This document shows, in pieces, positions 23,725-32,083 of a DNA stretch of 59,330 nt (positions within the stretch are counted from its first letter, which is position 1; each line of letters begins with the position of its first letter). The DNA lies in contig CAKTOB010000016.1 of the NCBI GenBank assembly GCA_934589525.1, forward strand, positions 1-59,330. Reading direction: 5' to 3'. The notes under the pieces were generated by a model, which had not been told where the DNA came from, did not search any database, and was given only the letters and a program-made list of their open reading frames with translations. The stretch comes from an uncultured Oscillospiraceae bacterium (GTDB lineage: Bacteria; Bacillota; Clostridia; Oscillospirales; Oscillospiraceae). Both the position numbers and the translations under genes were made by a program.

Positions 23725-25044
23725 TTAAAATAGTTCTTTCAAATGCTCTTTGGATTCTTCTACCGCATTGGATAGCCGCTTGTGCAGCATATCCCGCCGT
23801 TCTTCAAGCCGTGCCAGGCCCTCCATCAGCTCGCCGTTGGCCTTGAACATAGGCTCCAGCGCTTTCCTGCGGCGGGTGTATTTTCCGCTTTTATATTGCT
23901 CCATGACGACCTGGTATCGCTCCCGGGCCACCTTCACCGCCTCTTCCCAGCTGATGTAGAGTTCCTGCTGGGCCTTCTGACCGATGGAAGCCATGGCGGG
24001 TTTGGGAAGGCCTTCCAGACAGGCCGCCATGCTCTGGGGGTTTTCTTCGATCAATAGCCCGTTGCGGCCATCTGTAATGCCTTCCGCCGCACAGCTGCCC
24101 CTGATCAGCACGGCCCCCAGGCCGCAGGCCGCCGCTTCCCGGACCACCAGGCCGTTGGTATCAAAGGTGGAGGGGAACAAAAACAGATCCGCCCGGCAGT
24201 ACCAGGCCCGCAGCTTTTCCCGGTCCGCTTGGGGGCCTGCAAAAAAGCAGTTGCCTGTCAGCCCCAGCTCCTGGGCGTAGGCCTTGACGGCATCAAAATC
24301 CCCACCGCCGCCTACAAACACCATGCGAAAGTCCTTCCCTTTGGCCTTTAGCATCGCCAATGCGTCCAAGGTGATCCGCAGACCCTTATACCACATAATA
24401 CGGCCTACAAAGAGATACAGCGGAATCTCTTCCGGCAGATCAAACCCGGCGGTGACTTCCGCAATGAGCTCCCGGCTGACTCTGCCCCGGGGCAGGTCTA
24501 CGCCGTTGCGCATGATCACGCAGTCCCCCTCGTAGCCCAGGGCCCGCAGATTTTCCGCGGCACCCTCGCTCACGGCCCAGACCTCATCGCAGGCGTTGAT
24601 ATTCTCCAGAAGCGCCCGCTTGCTGCCTTCCTGCAGAGCCTTGCTTCGGATGAGGTTTGCAATATCCACATCAAATTTGGTGTGATAAGTCATCACCAGG
24701 GGAACCTCCAGCACCTGCCGCAGTTCTCTTCCCAGCATATTGGAAACGATGGGACAGTGGCTGTGCAGCAGCCCTACCTGCTTGCCCTCCAGCTGCCGCA
24801 GCAGCTCCGGAGCAAAGGGAATGCCCGCCATATATCCGGCGGTGCGATTCCGCAAATCCAGGGCCGGATACCGGAGAATTGGGTAGGGGAAGGGGGTATC
24901 ATCCGCACCGGGATACTCCGGCGTGATCACCACCGGGTTTTCTTCCATCCGGTAGAGATTTTGGGCGTAATTCACCACCGCATTGGCAACACCGTCGATC
25001 ACCGGGGGAAAGGAATCGTTCAGCAGACAAATCGTTTCGTTCAT
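23725..25044 (-). CDS. GT4 family glycosyltransferase
   Basis: A 439-residue GT-B glycosyltransferase. The N-terminal domain begins LLNDSFPPVIDGVANAV, with a G-D-G loop typical of enzymes that glucosylate diacylglycerol or mannosylate phosphoinositol. HSHCPIVSNMLGRELRQ and TYHTKFD follow. The C-terminal donor domain has YLFVGRIMWYKGL and FLFPSTFDTNGLVVREAAACG, the E-x7-E region. A charged C-terminal helix of about 70 residues follows. It may make a glycolipid. It has a promoter at 25090, and a solo repeat arm lies in its leader. Confidence 0.85.
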   Translation of the reverse strand: MNETICLLNDSFPPVIDGVANAVVNYAQNLYRMEENPVVITPEYPGADDTPFPYPILRYPALDLRNRTAGYMAGIPFAPELLRQLEGKQVGLLHSHCPIVSNMLGRELRQVLEVPLVMTYHTKFDVDIANLIRSKALQEGSKRALLENINACDEVWAVSEGAAENLRALGYEGDCVIMRNGVDLPRGRVSRELIAEVTAGFDLPEEIPLYLFVGRIMWYKGLRITLDALAMLKAKGKDFRMVFVGGGGDFDAVKAYAQELGLTGNCFFAGPQADREKLRAWYCRADLFLFPSTFDTNGLVVREAAACGLGAVLIRGSCAAEGITDGRNGLLIEENPQSMAACLEGLPKPAMASIGQKAQQELYISWEEAVKVARERYQVVMEQYKSGKYTRRRKALEPMFKANGELMEGLARLEERRDMLHKRLSNAVEESKEHLKELF

Positions 25045-25063
25045 AGCCGCACCCCTTGCTTGA

Positions 25064-25083
25064 GATTTAATCAGAGCTTCCTT
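25064..25083. repeat. Solo right arm of the palindromic repeat
   Basis: Twenty bases identical to 19849-19868, the right arm of element B, without a partner arm or core nearby. It lies in the 5' leader of the GT4 gene, between the promoter and start codon. It looks like a remnant of a deleted element. Confidence 0.75.
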
Positions 25084-25089
25084 CTGTCA

Positions 25090-25118
25090 AGAATACCAAA
25101 AACCAAAAACAATGTCAA
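25090..25118 (-). promoter_or_regulatory. Promoter of the GT4 gene, overlapping the end of aroQ
   Basis: Minus strand -35 TTGACA (25118-25113), 17-base spacer, -10 TATTCT (25095-25090). The -35 overlaps the aroQ stop codon. No hairpin terminator separates the aro operon from this unit, so readthrough is possible. Confidence 0.65.
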
Positions 25119-25555
25119 TGGATTTGTCCGTACTTCTCCCAGAGGTATCGCATGGCCATGGCATAGCCTTCTAATCCATGGCCCTTGATGGTCTTTTCGC
25201 AGTACATACCCGGATAGGAGATCTGCCGAAAGGCCTCCCGGCTGTCCACATCGGAAATATGGACCTCCACCGCGGGAATGGAAACCGCCTTTAAGGCATC
25301 CAGAATGGCCACGCTGGTATGGGTATAGGCGGCGGGATTGATGACAATGCCGTCTGTATGTCCGAGGGCCTGCTGGATCTTGTCCACGAGACAGCCTTCG
25401 TGGTTGGACTGGTATTGCTCCACCTCCACACCCAATTTCTTTCCGGTGTCCTCCAGCAAGCGCAGCAGATCAGAAAAGGTTTGCGTTCCGTAAATTCCCG
25501 GCTCCCGAACGCCCAGCATGTTGATATTTGGTCCATTTAAGACAAGCAGCTTCAT
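25115..25555 (-). CDS. aroQ: 3-dehydroquinate dehydratase, type II
   Basis: Third step of the shikimate pathway: 3-dehydroquinate to 3-dehydroshikimate. The 146 residues are typical of the dodecameric type II enzyme, with LNGPNINMLGVREPGIYG (active-site tyrosine), QSNHEGCLVDKI, IVINPAAYTHTSVAI (active-site histidine) and VEVHISDVDSREAFRQ. It is the last gene of the aro operon; its ATG overlaps the stop of aroE/aroK by four bases. Confidence 0.97.
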   Translation of the reverse strand: MKLLVLNGPNINMLGVREPGIYGTQTFSDLLRLLEDTGKKLGVEVEQYQSNHEGCLVDKIQQALGHTDGIVINPAAYTHTSVAILDALKAVSIPAVEVHISDVDSREAFRQISYPGMYCEKTIKGHGLEGYAMAMRYLWEKYGQIH

Positions 25556-26787
25556 TGTGCGCCTCCCATTTTAAGATTACTTAGAATTTCCTCCACGGTT
25601 TCCTGGGGCGTGCCGCTGTTCTCGGCGGTAAGGTCCCCAAAGGCCGCATATAGCGGTGCCCGCCTTTGGTAAAGCTCTTCCAACCGTCCGGCCTGGGACA
25701 GCGGTCTTCCATCCGTAGGCAGAAGGGCTGTTGCACGCCGCAGCCAAATGATGGTGCCGTTACGGTGGAGCGCATCATAGTTTTCAGGCCTTGTAACACA
25801 GCCGCCTCCGGTGGCAATAACCATCCCGGAACGCTTCCCCAGATCCTGGAGAACCTCCGTTTCCATGGCTCTGAATACGGCTTCCCCCTCCAGGGGGATG
25901 ATCTGGGTAATGGGGCGTCCTGCCCGCTGCTCCAAAACCGCATCCGCATCCACAAATTCCCGGCCCAGTTCCTGGGCAAGCATTTTGCCCACGGTGGTCT
26001 TCCCGGAGCCGGGCATCCCGATCAGAATCAAATTTTCCATTTGCCGCCGCAGTTCCTGATAAATGGTCCCGATGCAGCCGTCATCAATGAGGGTGCCCGT
26101 AAACCATTCCGCACTCTCTTTGGCCTGAGCTACCAGCATCAGCAATCCATTGACGGCGGGCAGCCCCCGCTTTTCCGCTTCCAGAAGGAGCTTGGTCCTG
26201 GCGGGATTGTAAATCACATCCAGTACCCCTTCCAGCTTGGGAAATTGGTCCAAATCCTCAATTGCCGCTTCCTCTACATTGGGATACATACCCAGAGGGG
26301 TGGTGTTGACGATCAAAGCGGCGTCCCGGTGCTTGCTTAGATTCTGATAGTTGTCAGTACCGGAACGGGACAGGACCACCACCTTCGCCCCAACCTCCCG
26401 CAGCACCGCCTGGGCCGTATTGGAGGCACCGCCGCTGCCGCAGACCAGAACCTTCTTTCCGGAAACCGGAATGCCGCTGGCCTTCAGCATGGTCTGAAAA
26501 CCGAAGAAATCCGTATTGTGTCCAATCAGTTTCCCGTCCGGCTGCCGGAGGACGGTGTTGACGGCACCGAGCTTTTTTGCCGTAGGGGACAGGGCATCCA
26601 GATAGGGAATGACCTCTTTTTTATAGGGAATGGTCACATTCAGGCCTTTGAAATCTCCGCGCCGAAGAAACCATTCCAGCTCCTGGGGCTCCTTTTCAAA
26701 CAGGCTGTAGCTGTAGGACCCTAGCTTTTGGTTAATCTGGGGGGAGTAGCTATGGCCCAAGGTCCTGCCGAGCAAACCGCATTTCAT
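25552..26787 (-). CDS. aroE/aroK: Fused shikimate dehydrogenase-shikimate kinase
   Basis: One 411-residue protein carries two pathway steps. Residues about 1-250 are shikimate dehydrogenase: GRTLGHSYSPQIN, LNVTIPYKKEVIPYLD (catalytic lysine), GHNTDFFGF, the NADP motif VCGSGGASNTA and NTTPLGMYPN. Residues about 252-411 are shikimate kinase: the P-loop GMPGSGKTTVGK, the FVDADAVLEQRAG shikimate site, ATGGGCV and the TDGRPL lid. No stop or frameshift lies between them. Its ATG directly follows the pheA stop. These steps are separate genes in most bacteria. Confidence 0.95.
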   Translation of the reverse strand: MKCGLLGRTLGHSYSPQINQKLGSYSYSLFEKEPQELEWFLRRGDFKGLNVTIPYKKEVIPYLDALSPTAKKLGAVNTVLRQPDGKLIGHNTDFFGFQTMLKASGIPVSGKKVLVCGSGGASNTAQAVLREVGAKVVVLSRSGTDNYQNLSKHRDAALIVNTTPLGMYPNVEEAAIEDLDQFPKLEGVLDVIYNPARTKLLLEAEKRGLPAVNGLLMLVAQAKESAEWFTGTLIDDGCIGTIYQELRRQMENLILIGMPGSGKTTVGKMLAQELGREFVDADAVLEQRAGRPITQIIPLEGEAVFRAMETEVLQDLGKRSGMVIATGGGCVTRPENYDALHRNGTIIWLRRATALLPTDGRPLSQAGRLEELYQRRAPLYAAFGDLTAENSGTPQETVEEILSNLKMGGAQ

Positions 26788-27930
26788 TCAGACCACCTCC
26801 GAGAAGCTTCCCAAATACTTGAATTCCTCGCAGAAATCCTCCAATTCCCCCATAAGCTCCTGAAATTCTTGGGAATAAATCGAGGTTTCCAAATCAAAAT
26901 AGAACATGAATTCAAAGTCCCGCTCCGGGATCGGCCGGGATTCCAGCTTGGTGACGTTGATGCCAAGGGCATAAATGCGGGCCAGAACCTTATAAAGTGC
27001 GCCGGGCTTGTGATTCAAGACCATCATAATGCTGGTCTTGTCCGCCCCGGGGTAAATCTCCATGTTTTTGCTGATGCAGATGAACCGTGTGCGGTTGTTC
27101 CCCTTATCCTGAATGGAGGAAGCCAGATTTTGCAGCCCATAGAGCTCCATACAAGAGCGGCTGCTGATAGCCGCCACATCCCGCCGCCCGGAGGACGCCA
27201 CCATTTGGGCGGCCACCGCCGTATTGGCCAACGCCACCACATGGACGTTTTTCAGGCTGTGCAGGAAGCCGCCGCACTGGCTGATGGCCTGCTCATGGGA
27301 GTAGATTTCCCGGATGTCCTCCAGCTTTGTCCCAGGAGTCGCCAACAGATTGTGATCAATTTTCAAGCGGAAGCTCCGGACAATGTAGAAATCATGCTGC
27401 AACATTAAATCATAGACCTTGGTAACAGACCCGGCGGTGGAATTTTCAAGAGGAAGTACACCGTATTTGCAAAGGCCCTGATCGATGGCGTTAAAAACCT
27501 GGTCAAAGGTTTCAAAATACCGGATCATGGGGCTTTTGAAAATCTTTTCGCAGGCCAGTTGGGAATAGGCCCCCTCCACACCCTGGCAGGCCACCATGGC
27601 TTCCTGGGGGAAAAGTGCCGAGGTTTCCCGGATGGCCTGGGATATTTTTTCATACAGCTCCGGATTTCCGCCATTCCGCTTCTTTTGATAACTGCGGCTG
27701 AGCTCAAAGAGCATGGAATACAGGGTCCGTGTGTAGGCAGCCATTTCCGGGCCCGCTTTTTGGGAGACGTCCTGAAGCTTTTCTCGCTCCCGGGCCGGTA
27801 CAAAAATGGGCAGATCGTTTTTCTTTTTATAATCCGCCACCTGGGCCGCAATTTCCATTCTTTTACAGAACAGCTTCACCAGGGCGTCATCAATATCATC
27901 AATTTGTGCCCGAAGTTCTTTTAAGTCCAT
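26788..27930 (-). CDS. pheA: Chorismate mutase-prephenate dehydratase (P-protein)
   Basis: Bifunctional enzyme of phenylalanine synthesis: chorismate to prephenate to phenylpyruvate. The 380 residues have an AroQ-type mutase domain at the N-terminus (LRAQIDDIDDALVKLFCKRM, then VPAREREKL). The dehydratase domain follows (GVEGAYSQLACEKIF, GVLPLENSTAGSV, TRFICISKN), and then a C-terminal ACT domain (TSIMMVLNHKPGALYKVLARI and the ESRPIPERDFEFMFYFD regulatory loop). Feedback inhibition by phenylalanine is expected from this family. The mutase activity also serves the tyrosine branch, because the operon's tyrA lacks a mutase domain. Confidence 0.96.
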   Translation of the reverse strand: MDLKELRAQIDDIDDALVKLFCKRMEIAAQVADYKKKNDLPIFVPAREREKLQDVSQKAGPEMAAYTRTLYSMLFELSRSYQKKRNGGNPELYEKISQAIRETSALFPQEAMVACQGVEGAYSQLACEKIFKSPMIRYFETFDQVFNAIDQGLCKYGVLPLENSTAGSVTKVYDLMLQHDFYIVRSFRLKIDHNLLATPGTKLEDIREIYSHEQAISQCGGFLHSLKNVHVVALANTAVAAQMVASSGRRDVAAISSRSCMELYGLQNLASSIQDKGNNRTRFICISKNMEIYPGADKTSIMMVLNHKPGALYKVLARIYALGINVTKLESRPIPERDFEFMFYFDLETSIYSQEFQELMGELEDFCEEFKYLGSFSEVV

Positions 27931-27941
27931 ACTCGTTCTCC

Positions 27942-29024
27942 TCAGGGGCGAAAGAAGCCTTCGCCCAGTAATACATCCATTAAGACAATGGCCGCTGCCG
28001 CTTCCACTACAGGCACGGCCCGGGGCACGATGCAGGGGTCGTGGCGGCCCTGGACCGTAAGCGCCCGATTTTCCATATTGGTAAGACTAACGCTTTTTTG
28101 GGGCAGGGAAATGGAGGGCGTGGGTTTTAGGGCGATGCGGAACATCAGGGGCATTCCGTCGGTGATGCCGCCTAAGATGCCGCCGCAATGGTTTGTTTCC
28201 GTCAAGACCTTCCCGTTTACGACCCGGAAGGGGTCGTTGTTTTCGCTTCCAAGCATTTCCGCAACGCCGAAGCCCGCTCCAAACTCCACGCCCTTCACCG
28301 CAGGGATGCCATAGAGCATTTGGGCCAGCCGTCCCTCCATACCGCCGAACATGGGGTCTCCCAGTCCTGCGGGAAGCCCGGTGACGGCGCACTCCACGAC
28401 CCCGCCGACGCTGTTTCCCCGGGCCTTGACCTCCTGTATTTTTTTCTGCATGGCAAGGCCTTTGGGAGCATCCAGGGTGGGAAAATCCCGCTGCACCGCA
28501 TCCAACTGCGGCTCCAAGGCATCAAAGGGTTGATCCCAGATGCCGCCGATGGCCCCGATGTGGGCACCGATCCGGATGGACTTTTGTTCCAGCCACTGTT
28601 TGCAAAGCCCCCCCGCAATGCACATGGGGGCCGTCAGCCGCCCGGAAAAGTGGCCGCCTCCGGCGCTGTCCTGAAAGCCGCCGTATTTGATTTGGGCGGT
28701 GTAATCCGCATGCCCCGGCCGGGGGCAGTCCTTGAGGTTTTCATAGTCCCCGGACCGCGTATTGGTATTGCGGATTTGAGCGGCAATAGGCGCGCCGCAG
28801 GTCACATCGTTTACCAGTCCGCTTAAAAATTCCGGCACATCCCCCTCTTTTCTGGGGGTCGAATAGGCGTTTTGCCCCGGAGCCCTGCGGCGGAGAAAAC
28901 CCGAGAGCACACCCTGATCCACAGGCAAGCCTCCGGGGATGCCGTCCAGCACCATTCCGATGGCAGGGCCGTGGGATTGGCCGAAAATCGATAGCTTTAA
29001 ATGTTCACCGTAAGTGCTGCTCAT
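27942..29024 (-). CDS. aroC: Chorismate synthase
   Basis: Last shikimate step: EPSP to chorismate, needing reduced FMN. The 360 residues contain signature 1 YGEHLKLSIFGQSHGPAIG, a middle block (FRPGHADYT-like CPRPGHADYTAQIKYGG) and the C-terminal GRHDPCIVPRAVPVVEA. The start is ATG 29024, after GGGAGG; the upstream extension of the frame lies within aroA and lacks a site. It overlaps aroA by 20 bases and precedes pheA by 11. Confidence 0.97.
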   Translation of the reverse strand: MSSTYGEHLKLSIFGQSHGPAIGMVLDGIPGGLPVDQGVLSGFLRRRAPGQNAYSTPRKEGDVPEFLSGLVNDVTCGAPIAAQIRNTNTRSGDYENLKDCPRPGHADYTAQIKYGGFQDSAGGGHFSGRLTAPMCIAGGLCKQWLEQKSIRIGAHIGAIGGIWDQPFDALEPQLDAVQRDFPTLDAPKGLAMQKKIQEVKARGNSVGGVVECAVTGLPAGLGDPMFGGMEGRLAQMLYGIPAVKGVEFGAGFGVAEMLGSENNDPFRVVNGKVLTETNHCGGILGGITDGMPLMFRIALKPTPSISLPQKSVSLTNMENRALTVQGRHDPCIVPRAVPVVEAAAAIVLMDVLLGEGFFRP

Positions 29025-30207
29025 AGCTGCCTCCCAATTTTTTAAATTCTCTAAAGAAGCTGGGATAGGATTTTTCGGTACATTCCGTCCCAAGAATGGT
29101 CACGCTCCGGCTGCACACCGTGGAGGCAATGGCCGCGGACATGGCAATGCGGTGGTCATTGCGGCTGTCTACCGTACCGCCGGTAAGGCCGGTGCCGTAA
29201 ACCCGCAGGGTATCACCCACGGCCTCTGCCTTGCCCCCCAGGGCTGTGAGCATATGGATCACCGCTTCCACCCGGTCGGATTCCTTCAGCCGCAGCCGGT
29301 GGATATTTGTAAACTCCGCACCGTGAGCGGCTGCCGCCACCACCGATAAAATCGGCACAAGGTCCGGAATATCGGCAGCGCAAACGGTTTGCGTTCCGTT
29401 CATTAGCTCCGGCAGCAGCGTAAAGCAGGCCCGGTCTCCCTGGGCAGACTCCAAGTTGAGGTTTTCCACCTGAACGTCGCTTCCAAGTGCCTTGGCCGCC
29501 AGGAAGAAGGCGGCGTTGCTCCAGTCGCCTTCCACCCATTGTTTTCCCGGGGAATGGAAGCGGCCGCCGGAAACAGCCAGCCCCGCCGTATCTTTACCGA
29601 ACAGGGCCATGACCTGCTGCGTGATGGTCACATAGGGGGCAGATTCCAGCTGTCCCAGCACCGTCAGCCGACTTTCTCCCGGCACCAAGGCCAGCGCCAG
29701 CAAAAGTCCCGTAATAAACTGGCTGGAAACGCCGCCGTCAATTGTATAAACACCTGCTTGCAGCCTTCCTTGACAGCGAACCGTGTTTTCTGTTGGGCGA
29801 GAAAGGTGACAGCCCATCCGCTCCATTTCCTCCCACAAAGGACTGAGGGGCCGCTGGGGGAGACGGCCGGTCAAAAGAAAGGTGGTGTCACACCCCAGGG
29901 CACCGGCTACCGGCAGGAGAAAACGGAGGGTAGAACCGCTGTCCTGACAGGGAAGAACCGCACTTTTGGGGACTTCCTGTATGGGCGTTACCCCGTAGCC
30001 CTCCGGGCTGCGGGTAATTTGGGCACCCAAGGCAGAAAGACACTGAGCCGTCGCGTCAATATCCCGGTTTGTTTCCGGACAGTTTAAAAAAGTAGGCCCA
30101 TCCGCAAAGGCCGCGCATATCAGCATTCTGTGGGCCTGGGATTTGGAGGGAATGGCCCGGACCTTCCCATGAAGCTTCCCGGGCATGATGGTTAAGTTCA
30201 TAGTCAC
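29005..30207 (-). CDS. aroA: 3-phosphoshikimate 1-carboxyvinyltransferase (EPSP synthase)
   Basis: Transfers the enolpyruvyl group of PEP to shikimate 3-phosphate. The 400 residues show IPSKSQAHRMLICAAFADG, PETNRDIDAT, GGVSSQFITGLLLALAL and RLRLKESDRVEA, then NDHRIAMSAAIA. The PEP loop reads QDSGSTLRFLLP in place of the NAGTxxR form of the best-studied enzymes; an S-G-S-T-L-R form is usual in Clostridia and may affect glyphosate response. ATG overlaps the aroB stop by four bases. Confidence 0.96.
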   Translation of the reverse strand: MTMNLTIMPGKLHGKVRAIPSKSQAHRMLICAAFADGPTFLNCPETNRDIDATAQCLSALGAQITRSPEGYGVTPIQEVPKSAVLPCQDSGSTLRFLLPVAGALGCDTTFLLTGRLPQRPLSPLWEEMERMGCHLSRPTENTVRCQGRLQAGVYTIDGGVSSQFITGLLLALALVPGESRLTVLGQLESAPYVTITQQVMALFGKDTAGLAVSGGRFHSPGKQWVEGDWSNAAFFLAAKALGSDVQVENLNLESAQGDRACFTLLPELMNGTQTVCAADIPDLVPILSVVAAAAHGAEFTNIHRLRLKESDRVEAVIHMLTALGGKAEAVGDTLRVYGTGLTGGTVDSRNDHRIAMSAAIASTVCSRSVTILGTECTEKSYPSFFREFKKLGGSYEQHLR

Positions 30208-31256
30208 ATCCCCGCCTGAACCCAGCCCGGTACCTCTTCCACAGGTACAGGCACGATTTCACAGCTTCCGATAGCCCGGGGGACGATCAGGCTGACACTG
30301 GAACCGGCCCGTTTCTTATCCGACAGAGCCGTCTGGGCAATGCGGTCCGGGGAAATATCCGTAGAAGTGGGTAAATCATAGAGCACCAAGGCCCGGAGAA
30401 TACTGGCGCAGTCTTCTTCCTCCAGAATGCCTTTTTTCACCGCCGCTCTGGCAATCATGGCAAGTCCAATGGCCACAGACTTTCCGTGGGACAGGCAGAA
30501 TCCGCTCTGGGCCTCCACACCGTGGCCAAAGGTATGGCCCAGGTTCAAAAGCTTCCGGGCTCCGTTGTCATACTCGTCCTGGGCGACCACATCCCGCTTC
30601 AAAATGACACAGCGCTCAATAACCGCCTCCCGGTCAAAGTCAGGGCCGGTTTTGGCCAGATAGTCAAAAAATGCCCGGTCAAAAATAACGCCGTATTTTA
30701 ATACCTCCGCACATCCGTCCCGGAAAATATTCCGGGGGAGGGTATCCAGGGTATCTGTATCGCACAGCACCAGACTGGGCTGCCAGAAGGCCCCTACCAT
30801 ATTTTTTCCTCCGGGGACGTCAATGGCTGTTTTTCCTCCTACGGAGGAATCCACCGCTGCCAGAAGGGTGGTGGGCACCTGAATAAAGCGAATACCGCGC
30901 TGGAACGTCGCCGCCGTGAATCCTACCAGATCACCGACCACACCGCCGCCCAGGGCCACCAGCGCATCCGTCCGGGTCAGGTGGTTTTCTACCAAAAAGC
31001 TTTGGAGCTTCCAATAGGTTTCACCGCTTTTGCTGGCCTCTCCGGCAGGAAACACAAAACGCAGAACGTTGAGCCCTGCCGAACGCAGGCTTTCCTCCGC
31101 CGGATCTCCATAGAGCGGGTCTACGGTGCTGTCACTGACGAGACACACCGTCTGAATGTTTCCCAGGGCGCTGACGCTTTTGCCCAGCTGGCGCAGTAGC
31201 CCCGGGCCGATTAAAATATCATACCGGCGGGAAGCCGAAACTGTTACCGTTCTCAT
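30204..31256 (-). CDS. aroB: 3-dehydroquinate synthase
   Basis: Second shikimate step: DAHP to 3-dehydroquinate, using NAD and zinc. The 350 residues contain DALVALGGGVVGDLVGFTAATFQRGI, VPTTLLAAVDSSVGGKTAID, KNMVGAFWQP and the zinc ligands in LNLGHTFGHGVE and GKSVAIGLAM. Both ends overlap neighbouring genes by four bases (ATGA), so translation of tyrA, aroB and aroA is probably coupled. Confidence 0.97.
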   Translation of the reverse strand: MRTVTVSASRRYDILIGPGLLRQLGKSVSALGNIQTVCLVSDSTVDPLYGDPAEESLRSAGLNVLRFVFPAGEASKSGETYWKLQSFLVENHLTRTDALVALGGGVVGDLVGFTAATFQRGIRFIQVPTTLLAAVDSSVGGKTAIDVPGGKNMVGAFWQPSLVLCDTDTLDTLPRNIFRDGCAEVLKYGVIFDRAFFDYLAKTGPDFDREAVIERCVILKRDVVAQDEYDNGARKLLNLGHTFGHGVEAQSGFCLSHGKSVAIGLAMIARAAVKKGILEEEDCASILRALVLYDLPTSTDISPDRIAQTALSDKKRAGSSVSLIVPRAIGSCEIVPVPVEEVPGWVQAGM

Positions 31257-32083
31257 CCGTCCACGTCCTCCTTTGCCTTTTTCCCGGCCTCCAGCAGCGC
31301 AGTCAGGGTATCTGCGTCCCGGTTTGCCAGGGCATCCCGGTAGGCCTGCAGGGCATTCATGTAGGTATCCAGCTCAAATAGAAGATTTTCCCGATTCTCC
31401 AAAAACAGCTCGCTCCACATGGGGGCGTTGAGCCAGGCCACCCGGGTCAGGTCCTTATAGCTTCCAGCGGAGAAGCCCTTGTGCCGTTGGGCAGTGGGGG
31501 ACTTGATAAAGGCGTTGCTCAAAACATGGGGCATTTGAGAGGTAAAGGCGATCATCTGGTCATGATCTTCCGCACTGGTCACTGAAAACATGCCAAACCC
31601 GCAGGGGGCCAGGGCATCCTTGATCCGCTGCAGCAGCTCAATGTCATCGTACCGGGGAGGCACCAATACCATGGGTGCGCCCTGAAACAGGTCCGCCCGG
31701 CTGTATTTAAAGCCGGAAAACTGGGAGCCTGCCATGGGATGTCCGCCCACAAAGGTAAAGCCGTATTCCCTTGCCACCGGGAAGCACCGGGCGCAGACTT
31801 CCTTTTTGATACCGCAGCAGTCCAGAACCAGCGCATCCTTCCGAAGATACCGGCCGTTTTCCTCCAGCCATCCGGCGCAGTCCCCAGGGTAGACGGCAAG
31901 GAAAACCAGGTCACATTTGCAGGCAGTGGTTTCATCCAGTTTCCCCCGGACCGCGCCGGAGAGAATGGCAAAGGACAGTGTTTTTTCGTCATTGTCTTTT
32001 GCGTAGACCGTATGACCGGCCAGGGCATAGGCCCTTACCAGAGAGCCTCCGATGAGGCCCAGTCCCAATATTCCAACGGTCAT
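31253..32083 (-). CDS. tyrA: Prephenate dehydrogenase
   Basis: Converts prephenate to 4-hydroxyphenylpyruvate with NAD(P), the committed step to tyrosine. The 276 residues have the Rossmann start VGILGLGLIGGSLVRAY, the catalytic-site region FVGGHPMAGSQFSGFKYS, and SQMPHVLSNAFI. There is no fused chorismate mutase domain and no C-terminal ACT domain, so feedback control by tyrosine is less likely here than control through the operon leader. Overlaps both neighbours by four bases. Confidence 0.95.
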   Translation of the reverse strand: MTVGILGLGLIGGSLVRAYALAGHTVYAKDNDEKTLSFAILSGAVRGKLDETTACKCDLVFLAVYPGDCAGWLEENGRYLRKDALVLDCCGIKKEVCARCFPVAREYGFTFVGGHPMAGSQFSGFKYSRADLFQGAPMVLVPPRYDDIELLQRIKDALAPCGFGMFSVTSAEDHDQMIAFTSQMPHVLSNAFIKSPTAQRHKGFSAGSYKDLTRVAWLNAPMWSELFLENRENLLFELDTYMNALQAYRDALANRDADTLTALLEAGKKAKEDVDG

